This document shows positions 58,896 to 64,000 of a DNA stretch of 64,000 bases, in pieces. Position numbers and translations under genes: made by a program. This DNA comes from an uncultured Opitutaceae bacterium. Its GTDB lineage: Bacteria > Verrucomicrobiota > Verrucomicrobiia > Opitutales > Opitutaceae. The notes beneath the pieces are model-generated. The model searched no databases, was not told where the DNA came from, and was given only the letters and a program-made list of their open reading frames with translations. Location: contig CAITEC010000029.1 in NCBI GenBank assembly GCA_903891325.1, positions 126,539-190,538 on the forward strand. Direction: 5' to 3'. How positions within the stretch are numbered: the stretch's first letter is position 1; the number at the start of each line of letters is the position of its first letter.

Positions 58896-59852
58896 CTACT
58901 GCCCGGCAGCCTGGGCCCGGGCAGCCTTGTTCACGTTTTGGATGAACAGGTTCCGCTGGCGGGCCACCGTCTGGCTCGCCTTGAGGACGGCGAGCTGATC
59001 AGGCGAAAGCAGCATGCCGGCCCGGTTGACCAGCTCCTCGTCGATGGCGGTGTAGCCGGTTTGCGGGTCGATCACCTGCACCCGAAGGTCCCTGGAATTA
59101 AGCGTCGTGTTGGGATCCCAAAGATCGCGGACGATCCGCGCCAGCGCGACCGTCTGGTCCTGGGTCATGGGCACCCCGGCATACGCCATGTCCGTCACGT
59201 ACTGGTCCCTGACTCCCCTGAGCGGACCCTGCAGGGTGGCGAAATCCTTGAACCTCGCATAGTCCGCGTCGCCCAAGAGCGAGTTTATCTCCTGGCTGAC
59301 GTCATCGTCGGCCTGCTTGACCGCCGCGGCCAGGGACTGGGGGTCGGTCACGCCCATGTCCTTCGCCGCGCTCCGCGCGTCGGCCGCGCTCTCCATGCGC
59401 TCGGCCATGAGTCGTTTCAGCTTTGCGAGCTTATCCGCCGGAAGGTGGAGGGTCGCGAGGAGGTCGCCGTAGTTCATCTGGATATTTTCCTCGTGCTGGC
59501 GGTGCTCCAACGCCAGGTAACCGGGTTCGTGCTTCATCCGGTCGAGGGTCTGCATGAAAGCGTTGCCGAAGTTCGTCCGTGACGCACCGACCTGCGCGCT
59601 ACTCCTCCGCTCGAGCTTTTGCTCGGCGACCTGCCGGGCCTTGTCCGATGCGACGAGCTTCTCATTTATTGTCCTGACCTGCTCGTGACTCGCGGCCTTC
59701 TCCGACTCGGACTCCCGGTGAAGCCGGAGCAGGTCGTGCCGCAGGATCCAGACCTCCGCCCCGAGGGCCACGGAGAGCAGGACGAAGGCCGCCAGCAGCC
59801 AGGCGGTGATGCGGGAGGGCTTCGCTGGACTGGCTGGAGCCGTTTCCAACAT
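58896..59852 (-). CDS. Single-TM envelope protein with LTxxQ-like motifs, paralog of 62128-63006
   Basis: TM, coiled coil, LHLPADKLAKLKRLMAERMES, EINSLLGDADYARFKDFATLQ, PMTQDQTVALARIV, LLSPDQLAVLKASQ. Confidence 0.65.
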   Translation of the reverse strand: MLETAPASPAKPSRITAWLLAAFVLLSVALGAEVWILRHDLLRLHRESESEKAASHEQVRTINEKLVASDKARQVAEQKLERRSSAQVGASRTNFGNAFMQTLDRMKHEPGYLALEHRQHEENIQMNYGDLLATLHLPADKLAKLKRLMAERMESAADARSAAKDMGVTDPQSLAAAVKQADDDVSQEINSLLGDADYARFKDFATLQGPLRGVRDQYVTDMAYAGVPMTQDQTVALARIVRDLWDPNTTLNSRDLRVQVIDPQTGYTAIDEELVNRAGMLLSPDQLAVLKASQTVARQRNLFIQNVNKAARAQAAGQ

Positions 59853-60283
59853 CAGGAACCGGGTTCAATCCGTGGCGACGCCGGCCGCTTCATCATCTCG
59901 AATCGCTCAAATCCAAATTTCTCATAAAGGCCGTGGGCATCCCTGGTGCCCAGAATGCTCCTCAGGTGGTGCACGTAGGGGTGGGCCGTGACGCAGGACA
60001 TGAGCCACGTGCCCAGCCCCTTCCCGCGGGACCGCTCGTCGACAAACACGTCGCAAACCCACGAGAAGGTCGACTTGTCGGTCACCACCCGGGCAAATCC
60101 GACCTGCCGGCGGCCCTCCGCCTCATAGACGCCAAAGCATAGGGAATTGCGGATCGACTCGGCGACAGCCTCCCGCGACCGATCCTGCGCCCAATAGGTC
60201 CGGTTCAGGCTTTGCCAGACGAAGTCCACATCGAGCAAACCCTGGTCGGTGCTTATGAAATAGCCTTCGCGCTCGTAGTTCAT
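59852..60283 (-). CDS. GNAT-family N-acetyltransferase
   Basis: VGFARVVTDKSTFSWVCDVFVDERSRGKGLGTWLMSCVTAH...LYEKFGFERFEMMKRP. Confidence 0.93.
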   Translation of the reverse strand: MNYEREGYFISTDQGLLDVDFVWQSLNRTYWAQDRSREAVAESIRNSLCFGVYEAEGRRQVGFARVVTDKSTFSWVCDVFVDERSRGKGLGTWLMSCVTAHPYVHHLRSILGTRDAHGLYEKFGFERFEMMKRPASPRIEPGS

Positions 60284-60372
60284 ACCTGCTTCGGGGTGCC
60301 GGACTAGACCCGATCGCCGCCAACCTTGCAACAGCGCAGGCAGTCCGGCCTCCGGGCCGCTTGCGGACGCGG

Positions 60373-61935
60373 TCAGTTGAACCGCTTGAGCCCGGGCCAC
60401 GCCTCCCTGAGGTTGAATTTCAGGCCGCGGCACACGTAAATATCGAACCACTCGTCCCGGCGGGAGTAGGGGTTCGACACGCTTCCGGCCTTCTCGACCG
60501 TGGCGAAGGCCTTTCGATCGCCGCGGCCGTCGGTGCGCAGCACGATGACGACCTTCCCGTTGCAATCACCCGGTCCCCAGAGCCAATAGCTGTCGTGCGG
60601 GCAAATCGCGCGGGGGAGCCCGTACGTCGGCCCAAAGAAGTCGATCGCCGCTGCCTCGCCCCATCCATTTGAGAAAATCACAGCCTGGTTGCGGTCCGCC
60701 AGGGGCAGCGCCTGGTACACCCGCGCCACTTCCCGCACCATGTCGGCCCATCCGAACTCATCGGCGAAATATTGCGGCAGCGGCCCGTTGTTTTGGTTTT
60801 CGGAGGCTGACGGGGTGACATGGATCCACTTCACGTAACGGATGTACGAATCGGGCGCGAGGATCGGGACGGCGATCGGAAGCAGCGCCAACCCGGTCAC
60901 CGCCATTGATGCGGGGTAGGCGACCCGCAACCATTGGCGGTTCCGCGCCCCGGTCACGGCCTCGAAGGCGACCGCGCCCGCGGCGAAGACGACCGGATAG
61001 CACGGGGTGACGTAATAATTCTTGCCCTTGAGCGCGATGAACGAGCCCAGCACGAAGAGGAACGCCCAGCCGAAGGCGCCATACCGGGCGCGCTCCCGCC
61101 CGACCAGGAGCCAGACGGTTCCTCCAATCCAAAGGGGCGCCGTCAACGGCCCCATGATCATCATCTGGTCGAGCAGGAATGCACCGGGCCCGCGGACGAC
61201 GTCCCGGTGCCCCGTCGCGAGGTTTTGCCTCATTTCAACGAAGGGAAAACCATGGTGCAGCTGCCACAGGAAGTTGGGCAGCGCGATTGCGGCGCACACG
61301 AGCAGCCCGATCCAAAGCCTGCCGTCCGCCAGGAATCGCCGCTGAGGCGTTAGCAAAAGCCCGATCAAGACCCCGGCCACCAGGAAGAGCACGGAATACT
61401 TCGTCTCAAACCCGATTCCCGCGAGAACACCGAATCCGAGCCAGGTGCGTCCACTCCCCGTGTTTACTGCCCGAAGCACGCAATAGAAGCAGCCGAGCCA
61501 GATCAGTGGCTCAAAGGCGTTCATCGTCAGCCAACTATCGAAGAGCTGGTAGATTGGGACGACGCAGACGGCCAGCGCCGCCAGGACCTGCGCGACTGAT
61601 CGGCCGCCCATTTCGCGGACGACCTTGGCGGTGAAAATCACAAGCCCCGCACCCGCGAGGGTGGGGAGCAGGCGCAAACCGGGGAGCCAATGGCCGAAGA
61701 TATGATAGGCGATCCAGCCTATCAGGATCCCGCCCGGCGGGTGATCGACATAACCCCAGTCGAGGTGCCGCGCGCAGGCGATGACGTACATCTCGTCGCG
61801 GAAGATCCCGTACCGCCCGGAGGTGAGGAGATGCAGGAGCAGCTTGGCGCCGGCCAGGGCCAGCACGACCCGCGCCCCGACTTTCTCAGACTCATTCGAT
61901 TGATGATTCACTGCCGGGGTGGGAACGGCGGCCAT
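60373..61935 (-). CDS. Polytopic dolichyl-phosphate-mannose/ArnT-like glycosyltransferase (GT39/GT83-type)
   Basis: GYGIFRDEMYVIACARHLDWGYVDHPPGGILIGWIAY, many TMs. Confidence 0.88.
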   Translation of the reverse strand: MAAVPTPAVNHQSNESEKVGARVVLALAGAKLLLHLLTSGRYGIFRDEMYVIACARHLDWGYVDHPPGGILIGWIAYHIFGHWLPGLRLLPTLAGAGLVIFTAKVVREMGGRSVAQVLAALAVCVVPIYQLFDSWLTMNAFEPLIWLGCFYCVLRAVNTGSGRTWLGFGVLAGIGFETKYSVLFLVAGVLIGLLLTPQRRFLADGRLWIGLLVCAAIALPNFLWQLHHGFPFVEMRQNLATGHRDVVRGPGAFLLDQMMIMGPLTAPLWIGGTVWLLVGRERARYGAFGWAFLFVLGSFIALKGKNYYVTPCYPVVFAAGAVAFEAVTGARNRQWLRVAYPASMAVTGLALLPIAVPILAPDSYIRYVKWIHVTPSASENQNNGPLPQYFADEFGWADMVREVARVYQALPLADRNQAVIFSNGWGEAAAIDFFGPTYGLPRAICPHDSYWLWGPGDCNGKVVIVLRTDGRGDRKAFATVEKAGSVSNPYSRRDEWFDIYVCRGLKFNLREAWPGLKRFN

Positions 61936-62127
61936 CGCGGAAAAGTGATGGTACTTGGTTGGTTTCGGCAATTCTGAATTGGAGGCGCGCTCCGTCAAGG
62001 TGGCGACGTGCGTCGCCGTATGAAAGCCGCAGACCCACATCTTGCTGACCCCCCGCGGCCGGGCGCGGTTTGAGTACCCTGTTGCAGCCCTCCGGGAAAT
62101 TTGCAGGATGTCGGACCCCGAAAAGCC

Positions 62128-63006
62128 ATGAGAAACGGAATGATCAACACTGCCCTCGCCATCGTTGCCGTGGCGGCCGTTGTCGCGGCCATCCACGAGC
62201 ACGGCGCCGCCGGGGACGCCCAACGGGCGCTGGCGGACGCCGCAAGCACCACCGCACGCGTTCGCCAGCAGCTCGCCGACCAGAAGGCGGAGACTGAAAA
62301 GGCTATTTCCCGCCCGCCGGCGGCGCCTGCGCCCGAGGTGAAGGCCCGTCCCGCGGCCGCGGGACCGATCAGCCCGTTTGCGTCGCTCCTGAGAATGATG
62401 GCCGATCCTCGGATGCAGCGCCTGACGTCGATCCAGGCCAAGATGCGGCTCGACGGCCAGTATGGGCCGCTCTTCAAGAGCATTAACCTGACGCCCCAGC
62501 AACTCGACCAGTTCAAGAGCCTGCTCGTCGAAAAGGAGATGGTGGCCTTCGACAGCATGGCCGCAGCCCAGGAGCAGGGTATCGACCTGAAGTCCGACCC
62601 GAAGGGATTCTTTGCGGCGGTGGCGGCCGGCCAGAAGTCCGTCGAAAGCCAGATCTCCGATTTGCTCGGGGCGGGCAACTATGGGCAGTTCCAGCAATAT
62701 CAGGAGACCATTCCGGCACGGAACACGGCAAACCTGCTCCAGCAGTCGTTGAGCTACACGTCCACCCCGCTTACCGCGGACCAGTCCGCCGGACTCGTGC
62801 AGATCCTGGCCCAGTATGCCACCCCGCCGCTCCCGGCCAACAATCCCTTTGCCGTCCTGAACAACGACCTCGGGGTGATCAGTCTGGGCAGCGAGGCCTT
62901 TGCCCAGCTCCAGGGAGTCCTGTCAGCCCCGCAAATCGATGCCCTGAAGGCCGATGTCCGGCAGCAGCGGCTCTTGTACCAGGCCCGGCGCCAGTCGGCC
63001 CACTGA
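62128..63006 (+). CDS. Single-TM envelope protein with LTxxQ-like motifs, paralog of 58896-59852
   Basis: INLTPQQLDQFKSLLVEKEMV, VESQISDLLGAGNYGQFQQYQE, PLTADQSAGLVQILAQY, VLSAPQIDALKADVRQQR. Confidence 0.65.
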   Translation: MRNGMINTALAIVAVAAVVAAIHEHGAAGDAQRALADAASTTARVRQQLADQKAETEKAISRPPAAPAPEVKARPAAAGPISPFASLLRMMADPRMQRLTSIQAKMRLDGQYGPLFKSINLTPQQLDQFKSLLVEKEMVAFDSMAAAQEQGIDLKSDPKGFFAAVAAGQKSVESQISDLLGAGNYGQFQQYQETIPARNTANLLQQSLSYTSTPLTADQSAGLVQILAQYATPPLPANNPFAVLNNDLGVISLGSEAFAQLQGVLSAPQIDALKADVRQQRLLYQARRQSAH

Positions 63007-63013
63007 ACGGCCC

Positions 63014-63658
63014 TTAGATCAGCTTGAACCCGAGTGCCCCGAGTTCCTCCAGTGTGAACGGGGCGCAGGCTAGGATTTCCTGCAGCTTTCCCAGCGCCTC
63101 GGCCATCGAGGGAGCCGCAAACAAGGAGGCGCCATCCTCGCCGTCGTGGAGGATAATCGACCAGGGGCCGGGCTTGGCGCCCGTCTCGTACACTTGCCCG
63201 TAGAGATAATTGCCGGGAAGGCCGGGGTGGGGGCCCGACCCCGGGACGAGGACCAGGCTGTGCACGGGATCGTGCTGGACGACCCCGGCCCCGTGGGCCC
63301 TGTGGTGCACGGGCTTTCCGGCCACGACCAGGCGACGGGCCTCGGCCCGGGCGCGGCGCTCGGCCGGCAGCGATTGGACGTAGCGGTCGAAGATGGCCCC
63401 GTTGGCCTCAAGCGCCTCGGGATCGATGCGCCCCGCCACGAGGTCCTCGAGGTTCCCCGCGTGAAACGCGGGCCGACCTGCCAGCGACCGCGCGGTCACG
63501 TAGCCGTCCTTGTGGTCCGCATCCGGATAGACCTGGTGCGACGCGCGGAGCCGGTTCAGCCCGTCCTGGTGGAACGGCGTCGAGGGCACCGCACCGGTCG
63601 CGCTTTGCTCGATGATTTCCAGCAGATGATGGTCAAAATCCTCGTTGGGGTGGGGCAT
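63014..63658 (-). CDS. Hypothetical protein
   Basis: Intact 214 aa ORF with convergent arrangement to the previous gene; no recognised family. Confidence 0.6.
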   Translation of the reverse strand: MPHPNEDFDHHLLEIIEQSATGAVPSTPFHQDGLNRLRASHQVYPDADHKDGYVTARSLAGRPAFHAGNLEDLVAGRIDPEALEANGAIFDRYVQSLPAERRARAEARRLVVAGKPVHHRAHGAGVVQHDPVHSLVLVPGSGPHPGLPGNYLYGQVYETGAKPGPWSIILHDGEDGASLFAAPSMAEALGKLQEILACAPFTLEELGALGFKLI

Positions 63659-63946
63659 TGCGGCAGCGTGAAACGAAATTCGCCGGGACTCAATGGTTCC
63701 AAATGGTTACGGGCATGTAATTAACCTAAATGGAACCGCTGTGTTAAAGCGTCATCATAGTACGGAGAGAACCGCACCTGACACCATTAAATAATGCCGA
63801 TGATCCCCGCAATCACCCCCGCCCCAGAGTCAGTGAATCGGATGCGCAAATGTCGCAACCTCCTGCATGGCATTGGACTTCTGTGGCGCGGTGTGCGAGG
63901 CTCCGCTGCACCCATGTTCCCCACCCCCCGTCTTCACCAGCCGCCC

Positions 63947-64000
63947 ATGCGCCCAATTCGACCGATCCGGAGAGTTGCAGCCTTCGCGGTGCTGCTCCTG
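63947..64000 (+). CDS. Start of a secreted/membrane protein, truncated by window end
   Basis: MRPIRPIRRVAAFAVLLL, Arg-rich N-terminus plus hydrophobic stretch (an in-frame upstream ATG exists at 63914). Confidence 0.4.
   Translation, partial: MRPIRPIRRVAAFAVLLL

Overview
High-GC bacterial chromosomal window; gene content and protein style suggest Verrucomicrobia/Opitutales, by inference only. It is mostly tightly packed core genes: carB, purU, accA, kdsA, pyrG, gltD, proA, birA, def, queA, a sigma-70 factor, trpE, ruvX, truA, comF-like, accD, folC, a divergent purA, guaB, menC and menE. I found no tRNA, rRNA, CRISPR array, prophage or intact transposase. The most interesting candidates are: (1) a two-gene membrane system (36892-39954) that looks like an ExbB/TolQ/MotA-type stator plus a MotB/ExbD-like protein with a long coiled coil and a trypsin-like-looking C-terminus; (2) a translationally coupled operon of birA, a Gld-type ABC transporter, a GldG-like protein, a DUF4340-like protein and an AsmA-like protein (17163-26139), possibly an envelope export/lipid system; (3) a sulfatase-family protein that has lost its catalytic and metal-binding residues; (4) an AccD with no zinc-ribbon cysteines; (5) a three-copy dispersed cloverleaf-like palindromic repeat and a separate perfect 29-bp inverted repeat of REP type; (6) tandem palindromic operators 20 bp apart in front of a small H-NS-like/HTH protein; (7) a GNRA-capped hairpin directly upstream of the sigma factor start codon; (8) paired LTxxQ (Spy/CpxP-like) membrane-anchored paralogs. 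All family assignments are by eye from the translations; no searches were run.
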